The position numbers were made by a program, and so were the translations under genes. The notes under the pieces were generated by a model. The model made no database searches, was not told the DNA's origin, and saw nothing but the letters and a program-made list of their open reading frames with translations. DNA of 64,000 nucleotides, taken from Calycina herbarum (lineage: Eukaryota; Ascomycota; Leotiomycetes; Helotiales; Pezizellaceae). Position 1 is the first letter of the stretch, and every line of letters begins with the position of its first letter. Positions 44,169 through 56,592 of this stretch are shown one piece after another. Location: contig LLEY01000142.1 of assembly GCA_001414485.1 (NCBI GenBank), positions 243,799 to 307,798 of the forward strand. Direction: 5' to 3'.

Positions 44169-46995
44169 GGCTGGATACTATTCATCTTTTTCGTGGGTTG
44201 CTTGAACTTCCCGAGGTTCCTCGACCACGATCCTCAAACGCGCCATCAGGTCGGGTCCAGGCGACAGGGGTCACACAATGTGGGTCACTTAAGCTTCCCG
44301 CACATCATCTTTAGGCGAGAAAGGGGAGACTACGACGACCATCAATTTCAGCCAAATACATTTGACTTACTTTCATAAAATACTTTGAAATCGGACGGAG
44401 GAAAGACACCTCTCCAGTTCAATGCCTTGATACAATTCACAAGTTATTTAAAATAAAATTATAGAAAAAAAAGTCATGTTAGAAACAATGCAAACGCTTA
44501 ATGCTTCTTCGAAGGTGACTCGTAAGTTCAAAGGCGAGGGGATATAATTATCATCTGGTTATGCCCTGCTCTTAAGCTTCTTGAGATATCAAGGCTGAAA
44601 AAGTGCAAAAAAAAATAATCTCTGATGGTCTGTAGGAAAGGATGTTTACTTACAGGATGTGTGGAGTCCTCTACCGTGGTAGACGCAATCCCTCGCCACT
44701 CTTAGATACACTTCTTCACCAAACACCACGATACGAGAAGCCCCCTCACAAATCCCACACGATCGGTTGGTCTCAGTTGTGTAAATGAATGTTTCTTCTA
44801 CTAATTCGAGACGTCTTAAGCAAGACCGAACTCACTTCGTCAGTACTCAGATCTAGAAGTTAAAGATAGCCGAAGCAGTCTCAAAACCCCACCGAAGCAG
44901 GAAAGGTGTATAAATCACTACATCTCAACAACCCCCATTATTAGTCAGCAGATTCATTATACGATAGCGGACGGAACTGGTTGCCGGTGTTGACGGAATA
45001 GATCTTTGCGCGTGGAGTACAGCGGGCGCTCGGACACCCTTCCCCCAGATCAATCAACGTTGGCGTGCTTCTATTTATTTGAGTTAGCGAGATCTTTTGT
45101 TATCGTTGTGTGCCGCCATGCGACGAGTAGACCATCAGAGATTTGTTGTTGCAGGGGTTCTTCCTATTTGCGATGTTGAAAGGAATTTCGAGCATTGTGG
45201 GATCTGGGTGGGGACTGGCAGAAAGGAGGGTTGTGGGTGGCTGGTTGCTGGTTGATATCAAGTTGAGGAGAAGCGAGGAGAGCGGCGAGCGTAATATACT
45301 CTCACCGCCTTTGCGACAAGACTTTTAATCGCGTTAAGGTACTTGGAAAGAGATTTATACCGAGCTGTGGTTATTTTCTCTTTTTAGAATTCACGTCCCG
45401 ACACCGTAGAGTCGTAGACTTTTGGAAGGTTTTATGTAAATTTTGGCTTCAAAAGAATGCCATAAGAAGGTTCAATGCGACGAGTAGTCAATCAGAATTC
45501 ACATGATTAATTCTATGTGCCTATATCTCATCTTCGACCCACGATGATCATCAATTACCTCAGCCTTGCACGCGTAAATTTTCATCACCTCCAAAAATAT
45601 TGGGCCATCGAAGCATTAAATGGACCCTCCTCAAGTTTTTGTAAGATAAAATATATCAATGAAGTTCTCATGACGTTTCCCAGGGTTCATACCTCCCATC
45701 TCAAGTTTCTCAATGCTATTCACTTTCATCAATACTCATCCGGCCAATGAGAACACCTCCACTCCACAGCCCAATCCAACTTACACTCCATGAACTATCA
45801 CCATCATTCAGCATAAAATCTCTCAGACTGTCCCAAAGGCGTTAATTTAACCAAAGGACCTCACTCATCATTTCATCATTTCGCAAAATGGGAAAACCCA
45901 AGTCACGTGCATTTTTATTGCCAGGGCAACTGATGAACCAAAACAGTGAAGCTCGAGGAGTGAAAAGAAAATCGTAGACATGCTCCCACCGGGTGACCCA
46001 GTGAAACAAGGTACAGGACCTTTTCAAGTCCAAACCCGACGAGCATCAAATAACTCAAGCATGATATTAGAGGCCAAAAGGAATAAGCTATACAAGTGCC
46101 AGTGAGCCATCGTTATCGAGTAAACCAAACATCACATTGGGGGCAAAAGTTGTCTGCAGGTAAGCCATACAATGATGAGTAAACCATCGACCATCGAGTA
46201 AGCCAAGTAAAAATTGGGGGCGAAAACCAGTCTTACGAGTAAGCCAAACAATGTTTTGGGCGCCAAAAGTAGTTGCAAGTAAGCCACAAGTAAGCCACGG
46301 GTAAGCCAGTCTCCCACTGGAGGCCAAAAAGAGGTCACAAGTTCCATTGACGCAGCGAACCACCAAAAAAAACCCAACAATAAATGAACATCGTTGGATT
46401 CAATTCCAACATTCATGTCTTGTCTTTCTATTACCAACTCGAGCATCAGAATCCATCTCTATGCTCAAAAGCCCAACACACCATCCATCCATCCATCCAT
46501 TCATTCATGCTTCCATCCTCATCACACAAGAACCCACCACCCTAAAAAAAATCACCGAAGCGAGTTATACTATCGCTGTGATCAAGAAAGAAGAAGAAAA
46601 CTCAAAAAACCGTCCCCTCGTATTTACAGAACAGGCTTCCATACGCTATGATTCTTTCACTGGGAATAATAAGAAAACGAGAACATTCTTCCCCATCCAT
46701 ACCCCGCCCCCGAAACGCCATTCCTAATGCAAATGCTGAAGAATTTACCCCGGACCAAAAAAAACACAACTTTCGCTTCCGCACAATCATCCATATCGTA
46801 TCATCATACCACGCCGGGGGAATACTTGAAAAAGGTGTATAATTCAAAAACCTCAAAAAGAGAGGAAGAAGCGCAGTTGATGAATCTCGTGGGAAAATGA
46901 CGGTAGTAGTGAGTATACAAGGGCGAAGTGCGCCCCGACAATTTCCTTTCTTTTTCGGGAGAGCCGGACGATAGTGTTGGTGATACCAAGAAAGA
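44169..46995. other. Gene-poor region with minisatellite
   Basis: No gene is supported in about 2.8 kb. The left part is the FHIP upstream region. A degenerate minisatellite occupies about 46040-46330, listed separately. CATC repeats occur around 46483-46503. The right end is the CDC27 3' region. Open frames are at most about 126 codons, lie on low-complexity sequence, and overlap antisense frames. Confidence 0.45.
46040..46330. repeat. Degenerate ~45-bp minisatellite
   Basis: A unit built from GAGTAAGCCAAACAAT, then TTGGGGGCAAAAGT, recurs roughly every 40-45 bp with substitutions and indels (clear copies start near 46118, 46195 and 46236). Partial GTAAGCCA copies follow to about 46307. Translated on the minus strand it gives a repetitive hydrophobic peptide that I take as a by-product. 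Confidence 0.7.
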
Positions 46996-49545
46996 TCATC
47001 CCATCATACTCGTTTCGTCGTCGTCATCGTCGTCTTCTAGACTCTCAATTGCCTCTTTGATGTTTTGACTTGCCTATAAGAATCAGTAAGGAGTAAAAAA
47101 TCGGGTGTACAGCAAACAAACCTTTGGATCCAAGTTCAGCGCGATCGTAAAGTGACGAACAGCTGAACCCTTCTCCCTCAAAGCCTTGTAAAGTCTTCCA
47201 AGGAGGAAATGTACCATGGCCTCGTCCGGAGCCATATCCTTCAAAATCATCAATTCCTTGAGTGCCGATTGCAGATCCCCTATTGCCATAAGTGCTCGTG
47301 CTTTTTTGAACCTTGTCAGAGCCGATCGCGGTGCCAATTCGGTTGCTTTGGTGTAATAGCTCAATGCTTGGCGTGGCTGTTTTTGCTTTTCGAGAACAGT
47401 TCCGATGCAGCATATTAGAACCGCATTTGTTGGATTGATTACAGAAGCAGAATCGAAGTGAGCGAACGCCTTGTCGTAGTTGCCAAGCTTCTCATAAACT
47501 CTGCCAACACCATACCAGGCATTGTAATGCCGCTTGTCAGCAGACATTCCTAGTCTGTATGACACAAGAGCTTTATCATACTCTTCATTGGCAACGTGTT
47601 CGTGTCCTTGAAGGGTGAATGCGTATGCAAATTTTGAATCCAGTTGCGTAGCTCGCTTGAAGCATCGAAGAGCTTGTTCGTGGTCTCGAGCAAGCGACCA
47701 GGAGTTACCTAGCACACACCAAGCCTGGGCCGATTGCCACGAAGCATCAATCAATTCGTGAGCCAAAAAGGCGAGATCGGTTTCCCGCTTCAGATGCCAC
47801 AGTATGGTCGAGTATATCTCCATGTCTTCATTTCTGGTTGGGGCTATCTGTCGGATTCGCTTGTAATAACGTTCTGCGTCCGCGTAATTCGCTTGTTCGT
47901 AAAGAGCACGACCCATTTGGGCCATGACCCATGGAGTTTCCTTTTGAGCTTTCGGTAGTGTGTCAAATGTATTCCAAGCTTCCTGACACTGGAATTGTGA
48001 AAGCAAGAAATAGCCACTGCCGAACTTTCTGAAAAGATGTAATAGATAGTCCAGCCCTTTCTCCTGTTCCAGCGCGGCATCTGAATCCGTTGATCTCTGG
48101 TGATGATTGGCGGCAGGATGGGCAGCGGTACGCGTATATTCCCTCTGATCAACCTCCATTGTATCTTCCACGGGCTTCCTATTCCCACTAACCTGCCGGC
48201 CAACAGTAGATGCAGTTGAGTTCGGCCTAATTATCCTAGAAATTGGTGGCCTCGCCTTTTTCAATTGCCTATCTGGTGCTGGTCCTATCGTTGCAACGTT
48301 GGCAGTAGACCTACTGCTTGCAGGGCGTATCTGATTAAACAGCCTAACGCTCCTCCTCTGCGGTGCCCCCGGGTCCTCGGATGTTTGTCGCGGTACAACT
48401 TGTCCAGATACGGTCCGTTTTCTCTCAGGGGGCGCGGAATCGAGATTTGAATGTCGGAGAGCTCGTGTAGCCGCCGATTCCTCAGCAGGTTCAACCACAT
48501 TCTTCGTGCGTTTTGACGCAATACCTCGACTCATTTTCGGGGCATCCATACTGAAGTCCATTCCCAAACCTTGCAACGTTCGGGGTTTTCTCACTGGAGC
48601 TTGTGGTGGTTCATGTGCATAGGCAGACACCACTCCGGGTTCCTTTCGACTTGGAACCACTGTCACGTCTATTGACGCACTTGGTCCTGTCGGTGTTTCC
48701 ATTGCTTCAGGTCCAATTCCTCCTCCGCCTACACCAGGCAAATTTGTCAAGCTGGGGTTGCTTTCATTTAATTTTTGTGACATTCCGAGCGTGCTAAACA
48801 GCCCCCCGGTGAAACTTTTTGTTCCAACATTGTTGAATGGGTCATTCGCGTCGCTGGCGATGGATACAGGCCGTACACCAGGTCGAGTTCGATCGTGGTC
48901 CAAGGTAGGAGGATTACTGAGGTCCTTTGAGCTGGATTGCAGATCTCCTTGGTCGTGTGAAGTAACTCTTAGAAAGGCTTCCATTTCGGGGCTCATTTTG
49001 AATATGTTGCTGACTCGGACACTGGTTCCCATATCGCAAAGGCTCGTAAATGCATCCCACATGAAAGGATTTAGCTTGAGGGCCTCCTCGAAGCAAGTAA
49101 TAGCCCTCTGTTTGTTGTCATATCCATGATAAAGCTTCCCCAATAAGCAACTGAATGCCGCCGCATCTGCGTAGGGTTGCTTGGTGTATTGTGTATGTTT
49201 GCCAAAACTATTCTTTCCTCCCCACAATGCTCTGGACTTTTCTAAAGCCATTATGCCATCCTTGTGTCGTTCCAGTGCTAAGCATGCCTGCGCATATACA
49301 TAAGCACATCCCAGATGCGATCCTTTGGTAGTTCCAGGTTTGCTGTATTCGTATGCTGAGGCGTTGTCACCGAGACGTAGGTGGCACAGAGCCAACAGGT
49401 ATGCATTCTCTGCCAACTTGGTGGAGTGGTCGTAAGCTGCCAGACGTTCGGCATAAAACAGAGCATTTCTGATGAGGTTGTTATCGATGTGATAGTGGAT
49501 GAGCTGCCTCAACTGGCCTGAAACGACCGATGTCGAGGGCGCCAT
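46996..49545 (-). CDS. CDC27: Anaphase-promoting complex subunit APC3/CDC27
   Basis: APC3 is a TPR scaffold of the anaphase-promoting complex and helps bind the CDC20/CDH1 activators. Exons 47122-49545 and 46996-47073 join in phase to 833 aa. The N-terminal TPR block begins QLRQLIHYHIDNNLIRNALF and includes LLGKLYHGYDNKQRAITCFE. A disordered middle of about 300 residues follows. C-terminal TPRs are regular 34-residue repeats (AWCVLGNSWSLARDHEQALR, AWYGVGRVYEKLGNYDKAFA). The last exon encodes ASQNIKEAIESLEDDDDD and ends MMG. In Aspergillus the orthologue is BimA, in S. pombe Nuc2. It is divergent from SND2. Confidence 0.95.
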
Positions 49546-50364
49546 GGCGTCTGTGGTGTTGAGGGCGCGGATATGACTGATTGTGAGGTCGAATCGTCAA
49601 AGGAAGCTGTGTGGCCGATGATATTTCGCCGGCGGTATCGTGCTGCTCGTGATTCGTACCCTCGATGCCTTCCAAGGTTTTCCTCCAGAGCAAAAACAGG
49701 CGGGTCTTCCAGGCTCTTCTTGCCTTTTTCGCGAAACTCCAGAGCTAGTGCACGCAGTCGCTACTGCTCTCCGGGTGACATTACAATTAAAGGTTTTAAA
49801 GATTGTATCGATCGGCGAGACTCGGAAAGAGACATTCGAGGTTGTATCGTGGTGCTCGTGAGGAGGTGGTCGCGATTTGGGTCCTTCCAGGTCCGTGAAT
49901 AACAAAAAACGATGGCGCAGTGAAGGAGAGCAAAGAGTCGAGGGCGGCAAAAGCACAACACCACGCAAGAGGTTATACTAGAGCACACAAAGGGTAACAA
50001 AAATGATGATATTGGTAGACTTAGTAGATGACGAGGTTCTCGGCAGATTCTACAAGGTCGACGTCGGCGCAGGAGCTCGATCCTTAGAGACAACGTTCCG
50101 GGAACATCTTTCCCTCGAAACTTTCGTTGGTCGCGCGCGATGTTATGGTTCTGAATGCAGCCCCGGTTGCACGGGCCAACCTGCCACCTCTCGGACCTCC
50201 ACCTCAGCGGCCCCTGGCAGCGCTTAACCACAACACCAAGAAATTAGTTCTCAGCCTCGTCCCTTTTCACTCCACGTCAATCATCTCCAACGACCCCTCG
50301 ATTCCTTCACCCCTAGCCTGAACATTATCCTGGCTCGAATATCCTCTTCAAATTCCACGACAAA
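49546..50364. promoter_or_regulatory. Divergent CDC27/SND2 intergenic region
   Basis: This 819-bp spacer carries overlapping open frames on both strands (for example plus 50003-50227, 74 codons from an ATG). None has a recognisable motif, and the sequence is GC-richer than flanking spacers. A short upstream ORF or unrecognised small gene cannot be excluded. Confidence 0.4.
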
Positions 50365-50856
50365 ATGGCACAAAAAGCCAAAAAGGACCGTGCCAAAGCG
50401 AACACCGCATCCCTCAATAATCTCCACATTGGAACTCTCGCCATCAATGCGATTTTCATACTCTTCAACATCTTCTTCAAGAGACGATCGCTTCTCACCT
50501 ATGGCATCTTGTCAATTCCCTGCTTCGTCGCAGAATTCATCCTCGAAACGACGGGCAGACCCAAATACGATGCGACCACAAAAGCCTTGAAAAGTTCAGG
50601 GGAGGATCTGGCAGCACAGGGCTTGACGGAATACATGTTTGATATCATTTGGATCACTTGGGCATCCTTGATTTCGGTCGTCTTATTTGGAAATTGGGGC
50701 TGGCTTTTGTGGTCAGTGGTGCCAGTCTATGGATTATACAAAGGTTATGGACTTCTGGGCATGGCCAGGGGCATGATGGGTGGTGGAGCACAGCCAGCAC
50801 AAATGCCAGAGGAACAACAAGGAGCTGGAAACAGGAAGCAAAGAAGAGCTGCTTGA
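50365..50856 (+). CDS. SND2: SND2/TMEM208-type ER targeting protein
   Basis: SND2 is an ER membrane component of the SRP-independent targeting route that guides proteins with central or C-terminal membrane segments. The single exon encodes 163 aa from an ATG in good context (ACAAAATGG). The basic N-terminus (MAQKAKKDRAKANTASLNNL) precedes hydrophobic segments at about 22-38, 44-60 and 92-125. The typical loop ILETTGRPKYDATTKALKSS and the stretch GLTEYMFDIIWITW are present. The C-terminus ends in the basic NRKQRRAA. Length fits the DUF788/TMEM208 family. The 3' end faces the DUF3605 gene 120 bp away. Confidence 0.9.
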   Translation: MAQKAKKDRAKANTASLNNLHIGTLAINAIFILFNIFFKRRSLLTYGILSIPCFVAEFILETTGRPKYDATTKALKSSGEDLAAQGLTEYMFDIIWITWASLISVVLFGNWGWLLWSVVPVYGLYKGYGLLGMARGMMGGGAQPAQMPEEQQGAGNRKQRRAA

Positions 50857-50976
50857 GGTACCATCCATATTTAGGAACATTCGAATTCAGTGCGCCTTGG
50901 CAAAATTATCCACGGCTCTATGCTCTATTCCATCCACACCTTCAGGATCTCATTCTCCTGGACCAGGTGTGCCGCT

Positions 50977-51660
50977 CTATTTTTGCTCCCCAGTCCAAAA
51001 CTCTATATCCTCTTTCGTGGCATTTCTTACCAACACGTGAAAATGCTCCAATGCCCTCACACTCTGTAAATGAACCCAGTTTTTGAACCACAAAACCCGC
51101 TTTCCATCACCACCCAACCTATCCACAAACGTCCTCTTCACGAATTCACTCAGCACTCTCCTGGATTCAGGTGTCACGTCACCCGAGACCTCGTCTGTAG
51201 CGATTGGTGTCTTGCTCCATACCACAATGTGAGTAATATCATCCGTGAATCCATATGGCCAGTCGTTGAGCAAAACCTTGTAATCTGCTGGCTCCGCTAA
51301 AGGAATCGAGGAGAGATATGTGAAAGGTGGTGAACCCCATGGAAGGCGTTTTTGCATGACATAATTACTGACGCTGCCGTATTCAGTTTTGATTTGACGG
51401 CACCAAGCGATATAGCGACGGAGGTCTGAGGGCTTCCTGGTGAGGATGTCGAGTCTGTTTGTGTCTTTTCCAATATAAGCAGGTGACATGGTGGGTAGGA
51501 AATATCTTCGCTTACCTATAACCACTTTCAAAGCCTCCCAAGTGTGGAGTTCGAAGTCCTCGTCCTTTAAAGAGACTCCGATGCGGTCCCTCTCCGTGAG
51601 CGGAAATGGATCTACCTCCTTTCCTTCGCGTGATCTGGTTGGTGGGTGTGAGTCTCCCAT
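50977..51660 (-). CDS. DUF3605 protein (GlcNAc-induced GIG1-like)
   Basis: A single exon encodes 227 aa from the ATG at 51660. Family marks are DPFPLTERDRIGVSLKDEDF near the N-terminus, LRRYIAWCRQIKTEYGSVSN, DYKVLLNDWPYGFTDDITH, HIVVWSKTPI, and FKNWVHLQSVRALEHFHVLV near the end. This matches fungal DUF3605 proteins, of which Candida albicans Gig1 is induced by N-acetylglucosamine. The biochemical activity is unknown. No signal peptide or membrane segment is visible. It lies convergent with SND2 and divergent from CBR1. Confidence 0.85.
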   Translation of the reverse strand: MGDSHPPTRSREGKEVDPFPLTERDRIGVSLKDEDFELHTWEALKVVIGKRRYFLPTMSPAYIGKDTNRLDILTRKPSDLRRYIAWCRQIKTEYGSVSNYVMQKRLPWGSPPFTYLSSIPLAEPADYKVLLNDWPYGFTDDITHIVVWSKTPIATDEVSGDVTPESRRVLSEFVKRTFVDRLGGDGKRVLWFKNWVHLQSVRALEHFHVLVRNATKEDIEFWTGEQK

Positions 51661-52381
51661 GATGGCGGGCTTGAATTGTAAGGTTTGAGTGTGACTTTCT
51701 GAGAGTGGGCGTGGAGAACCTAGAGGCTCTGGAGAAGTCCAGATGAGCTTGTAGCTGGTTATCTGCCTTTAGACATCAAAGGCGCCAGAATATACAAGTC
51801 TGTTAATCCTCAGGTCTTCGGGCATTAAATTTTAAGACGATGGGTTGAGACAAGACTCACTCTTAGGATCCAGTGAGAAAGTGCAAGTGAGAGACTTGGC
51901 TCGGAACGTTGCATTCTGACTAGACCAAACATTTTGCTTTTCCTTGCAAAGCACCTTTTTGGACCAAGCTGTAAAATGTTCCAAGAATTGTTTGAAATTC
52001 AACACTCAAATCTTTTTATTCGAAATATAACAGAGTAAATAAGAAGTTGTATCAATCCATCGACAGACGAACTGACCCGCCAAAATGGAAGATCTCCCAA
52101 GGCCGACCCCGGAGTCCGTGCCCCATTCTGGTTCTAGTTTCCCGAAAGATTTCTGGTGAGCGAGCAAGCAGCTTCGAGTCAACACATCGGCATCCAACTT
52201 GCGGCAAATTTTCCCGGCTGCTGGTTCCTCACACTCCTCCAGACCATTCCAGTAATTCTTTGGCTAAACGCGGGAGTTTTCTGCCAGTTGTTTATATCTG
52301 CCAAAGGAGATAAAGGACGAGCCTCGATTGCCGTGTGTGCGCGCGACCTCAACAAAATATCAATCCCCCCGGCAAGCAAAA
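51661..52381. promoter_or_regulatory. Divergent DUF3605/CBR1 intergenic region
   Basis: This 721-bp spacer has only short frames. An 88-codon frame at 52156-52422 overlaps the CBR1 start in another frame and has no recognisable content. The sequence right before CBR1 ends GCAAAA, a good start context. Confidence 0.45.
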
Positions 52382-53493
52382 ATGGCGGACTCAGTCGACT
52401 ATTTTTCCAAGAAGTATATTGATGGCGTATACATTCCTTCAGGTCTCCTCATCTTCGGATGCTGGATCGTCAAAAGCGAATGGCTCCCTTATGCAGTTGC
52501 TCTTGCCTTGACGTTGGGTGGCTACAAATTCTGGAGCAACAGTAAGTGCGAGCTACGACATGTGCTTTGCATGCTATCATCAATTTCGGACCAAGACTAA
52601 CTCAATTGAAAGGAGTCCAGATTGTTCTCAAGCCCAAAGAGTTCCAAAATTTCGAACTCAAGGAAAAGACTATCATCTCGCACAATGTCGCCATGTCAGT
52701 CCTACCCCACCAACCTACTACATTCACACAGCTAACCTCTCGGCAGCTATCGATTCAACCTCCCCTCCCCAACTGCCATCTTGGGCCTTCCTATCGGCCA
52801 GCACATCTCTATTGCCGCAACTCTGAAACAACCAGATGGCACATCCAAAGAGATCGTTCGATCGTACACTCCCATTTCAGGAGACCACCAGCCAGGCTAC
52901 TTTGACCTCCTCATCAAGTCCTACCCCACCGGAAACATCTCGAAATACATGGCATCTCTCATCGTTGGTCAAACAATCAAGGTCCGAGGTCCTAAGGGAG
53001 CAATGGTTTATACCCCAAACATGGTCCGGCATTTCGCTATGATTGCTGGTGGAACTGGGATTACCCCAATGTTGCAAATCATTAGAGCTGTTATTCGAGG
53101 ACGCCCAACCGGTGACAAGACTGAGGTTGATCTCATTTTTGCCAACGTAAACAAGGAGGATATTCTGTTGAAGGAGGACCTTGACCAATTGGCTGCCGAG
53201 GACAAAGGATTCAGAGTTCACTATGTACTGAACAACCCCCCAGAGAACTGGGAGGGCGGTGTTGGATTTGTTACCCCTGAGATGATGACCGTATGATCCC
53301 CGAGACGCTCATTACCTTGCGACTTACTGACACTGTGAAATAGAAATGGCTACCCAAGGCCGCAGACGACGTAAAGCTCCTGCTTTGCGGTCCACCACCT
53401 ATGATCAGCGCAATGAAGAAATCAGCCGAGTCTCTTGGTTTCAAGAAAGGAAAGCCAGTTAGCAAGCTTGAAGACCAAGTTTTCGCATTCTAG
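52382..53493 (+). CDS. CBR1: NADH-cytochrome b5 reductase 1
   Basis: This FAD enzyme passes electrons from NADH to cytochrome b5 for sterol and fatty-acid desaturation at the ER or outer mitochondrial membrane. Exons 52382-52541, 52613-52694, 52747-53290 and 53344-53493 join in phase to 311 aa. A membrane anchor lies at about residues 15-50 ([20 protein letters not shown]). The FAD site is RSYTPISG, the second flavin/phosphate region [19 protein letters not shown], and NADH binding is shown by [14 protein letters not shown] and [13 protein letters not shown]. The protein ends in the usual LEDQVFAF. Length and motif order are normal. Confidence 0.95.
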
Positions 53494-54432
53494 ACAAGAC
53501 ATTTGGATGGTGAAATAGAACGCCTGCCGAAGAGTAATCGGAAGGTGATAGATTTGGGGTCTTGGGTTTGATATTGTATCCAATTAATGAACATACTAGC
53601 ATGGAGCTCAGATTTAGGATCCACGTAGATATTCAAACCTCTGCAAAGCTCCAACGCAGTAAGATTGGTGGTTAGTCAAGCATATTTCAACATCGACATC
53701 ACGTTGCTCAATTGGACTGCTCTATTCCTGGGAATGGTATACCACTTCTCAAATAAATAAATAATTTCTCGAAGTCCTCTCAGCCAATTCCCTGCTACTC
53801 GGTGGTTGTTGCAGACTGTGCCGCAAAGGCTAACAAATTGGTGGGCAGTGCATCATGATACACCAGTCCAAGCCGCCTTTTTCTTATCCCGCCGCCGAAA
53901 GATGACGAGGCCCTTTTTCTACAGGCGCTTTTCTTGTCTGCAACTTCTACAATTTCCTGTTCTGTCCTTAGTAAATAATTAAGCACTGGGCTCCACTATT
54001 GGTATGGAGTAGCTGAGAATAGCCATTGCTTCGATGACAATCCAGCAGATCGTCTTTGAGAGTTCATTCCATGTACAGATGGGTTGCACAAATGGCTACG
54101 CCAAGTATAAACTCGTTCGAGTGTCTCTTTGGTTGTGGGAGCTGATCCTTGGCTTCGTCAAAGCCGCGCAAGTCTGCGCAGGCAACCATAAATCCTTCGT
54201 TTTGGTGCTGTCGGTTGCATGGTGCGGCATCATATAGTAACGCGTTTATCAGTTCAATAAACAACATCAACGTTTGATCGTTATCCCTTGTTTCCAATTC
54301 AATTCAATTGTCTTTCTATTTTGTAATTTTCAGGAAAGGTCTCTCCAAAAAGAGCTCGCAAAATCGTTGATCGATCGCCGAAGTTCCCAAGAGTCAATTA
54401 AAAAGCAAAGGGCGATTAGAGGATATCCCATA
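53494..54432. other. Intergenic; possible 5' exon of next gene
   Basis: No gene is supported up to about 54200. The frame of the next gene stays open upstream of its first ATG to an acceptor ending at 54333 (TTTTCAG), reading ERSLQKELAKSLIDRRSSQE. A tiny in-phase first exon at 54219-54236 (MVRHHI, donor GTAACG) would add this segment, but that is speculative. Confidence 0.35.
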
Positions 54433-55864
54433 ATGATGATGCCAGCTATTCAACGCAGGCCTGTTCCAGGCGAAGAAGCTCCTGTCGTTCGCCCTTCAAG
54501 TCCCGCCACCAGTAGGTCTCACGCTGCTCAATTCTAATCTGGTTCTCCACTTATACTAACTCAACATAGTGCATTCCTTTGACACTGCTCTTTCTAGTCA
54601 GAATTTAGGCGAGGGAATACCTCCTCCATACACCCCATCCGTGGGAACATACGCGCCCTCAGTAGCCGAGTCTTCGATCATCGAGGTTGACTATGATCAC
54701 AAAGAACCTTTTCCCGTAGAAAACACCACGAGTGAGGTTTCTTCGCTAGGAACTGATGTACGCGCCGCGGGATTGGGGAATATGGAAGAGCCTCCTCCAT
54801 ATATGGTACAAGTCCATTGTCAATATCAGTGTTCCCTTCTCCCAGATCACCCAGCTGTGTGGGAGGTCAAGCAGAGTAATGTGAAGCTTTCTATGGTGGC
54901 AGCAAAAGTACTCTTGAAGGAGAAACTTATACAAGCCGAAGATTTGGAGTGGTACATCCCCCCCTTTGACATCCAAGTTCCTCCCTCTTCATGGAAGACT
55001 AACAACCCCACAGTATCGTAGACATAACCCAAACCACCCCCACCGGCCCCCGAGACCCCATAACAGGCGTCCTAAGCGCCACATTCGAAACTGTCTCCAA
55101 CATCCTAATCGGTCTCTCCTCCGGCCCAATAGAAGCCTACAACCAAGTTCAAAACTCTAAAGCCCAGCATCAAAATCCCTCTTGTCCATATAACCCCCAA
55201 AACGACAACAAAAGAAACCCCATTGATCAAGTTGCTATTGAAACGGGGAAAGGATTGGGAAGGACTTTTACTGCAGCCCTGAAGGCACCGGTTGTTATCA
55301 CTACTGCACTGACGCATGGGTTTCATAATGCGCCGTTGATGTATGGGGATGAGGTGAGGAAGATTGAGAAGGTTGATGGGTTTAAGACTGGGATGGTTAG
55401 TGCTGGGAAGGTAAGTTTCTTGACGATGGGCCTTAATGTTGAGGGGGCTTTGACTAACGGAGAATAGGGGTTTGCGAATGGGCTTGTAGATGGGTTTACG
55501 GGATTTGTTATGCTGCCTTATCATGGTGCTAGAGAGGGACCTTCGGGGTTTTTCAAGGGGTTTGGAAGGGGAACTGCTGGGTTGGCCCTGAAACCTGCTG
55601 CTGGTAAGTGGTTCCTTCTCTTCTCAAACACGCATTACGAGAATGAAAAACCAATTTGTATTTACAGGTGCGTGTGGACTTCCCGCTTACGCTATGCTGG
55701 GTCTCTGGAAGGAAGCGGAGAAACTTGGGAAGAAGAAGTCAGAGAATTCTGAAGCTTCTCCAGAAATTGAACGCGAACCATTTTTCAGAAATACTGTCAA
55801 GAAGCAGGAGAAGGCTGAGGTGTTGATGCGGTGGAAGGTACTTGTTGGGTCGAGATTTGCATGA
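54433..55864 (+). CDS. Protein with the C-terminal region of sterol-glucosyltransferase-like proteins
   Basis: Exons 54433-54511, 54570-54951, 55014-55410, 55468-55603 and 55668-55864 join in phase to 396 aa; a further 5' exon is likely. The N-terminal half is disordered, with proline motifs PPPYTP and PPPYM that could bind WW domains. The C-terminal half has DITQTTPTGPRDPITGVLSA, GKGLGRTFTAALKAPVVITT, FHNAPLMYGDEVRKIEKVDG and GPSGFFKGFGRGTAGLALKP. From memory this matches the segment after the GT28 domain in many ascomycete UGT80/ATG26-like proteins, but here no glycosyltransferase domain is present. Intron 2 (54952-55013) has a good branch point (ACTAAC). The last codons after GTACTT at 55839 are uncertain. 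Confidence 0.6.
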
Positions 55865-56592
55865 TTCTAGAGTGTGTAGTTACATATTAAGGTGTGAATT
55901 TGTGGCTCTGGGAGCAACTCTTTTGTGCATCATTTTTCAACGCCTGGCTTTTTTATTCGCGCTAGGCTGTCATAAGCAGAAGAATGGAAGCGATTATATA
56001 AACCGTCCTAACTGTATAGGAGAATTTCAACTATTAACCTCAATATTTAGAATAGTCAGCTTCAGTCCACCGCAAACTTGTCATGCTACTATGTAGTTCT
56101 CATGTCAATTCCGCTTCGGTTGGATACCTGGAACAATAAAGCCGCTTTTCAAATCATTGATAATTGTCGCCTTCTAAGCCTTCTGCTGTTTTGTTCCAAG
56201 TGGAATTCGCGAGGTCCTACTCCGTTGCCTGGTACAACTTCCGAGGGGGGGGTTGGGCATATTCAGTATCCAATCCAATGAATGTCTCGACACGAAATCA
56301 TGTCTCGCAATTGGTTCAGTTTGACATCACCTGTCCATGTAAACCGCACATCAGCACACATGCGCTCCAATAATGGCAAAGATTTTCAACGTCTATGCAT
56401 GAGCCCACCAACTTTACCCCGCGTTATCCCCAACCCTGCAATATAAGGATGTGACGTTATTCCACCATCCACCAAACGCTTTCCGGAAGGTAGTACAGAC
56501 TTTTACGTGGGTTGCCCATCTTTCCCTTTTGTCGAATTTTGCTACCTGAGTTGGAACGCAATTTATTTTCTTTCTTTCCTGGATGTTCAAGC
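55865..56592. other. Intergenic
   Basis: No gene is seen. Frames are at most about 84 codons and have no recognisable content. This is the upstream region of the FucP-like permease. Confidence 0.45.

Noticed and set aside
46347..46727. 126-codon open frame next to the minisatellite
   Set aside because: Low-complexity CATC and A-rich sequence without motifs; the minus-strand frame over the repeat is a by-product of repetition.
54784..54850. 40-nt intron after PPPYM in the UGT80-C-like gene
   Set aside because: GTACAA to CCCAG would be too short for a typical intron and would break the frame that leads into the conserved downstream exon.
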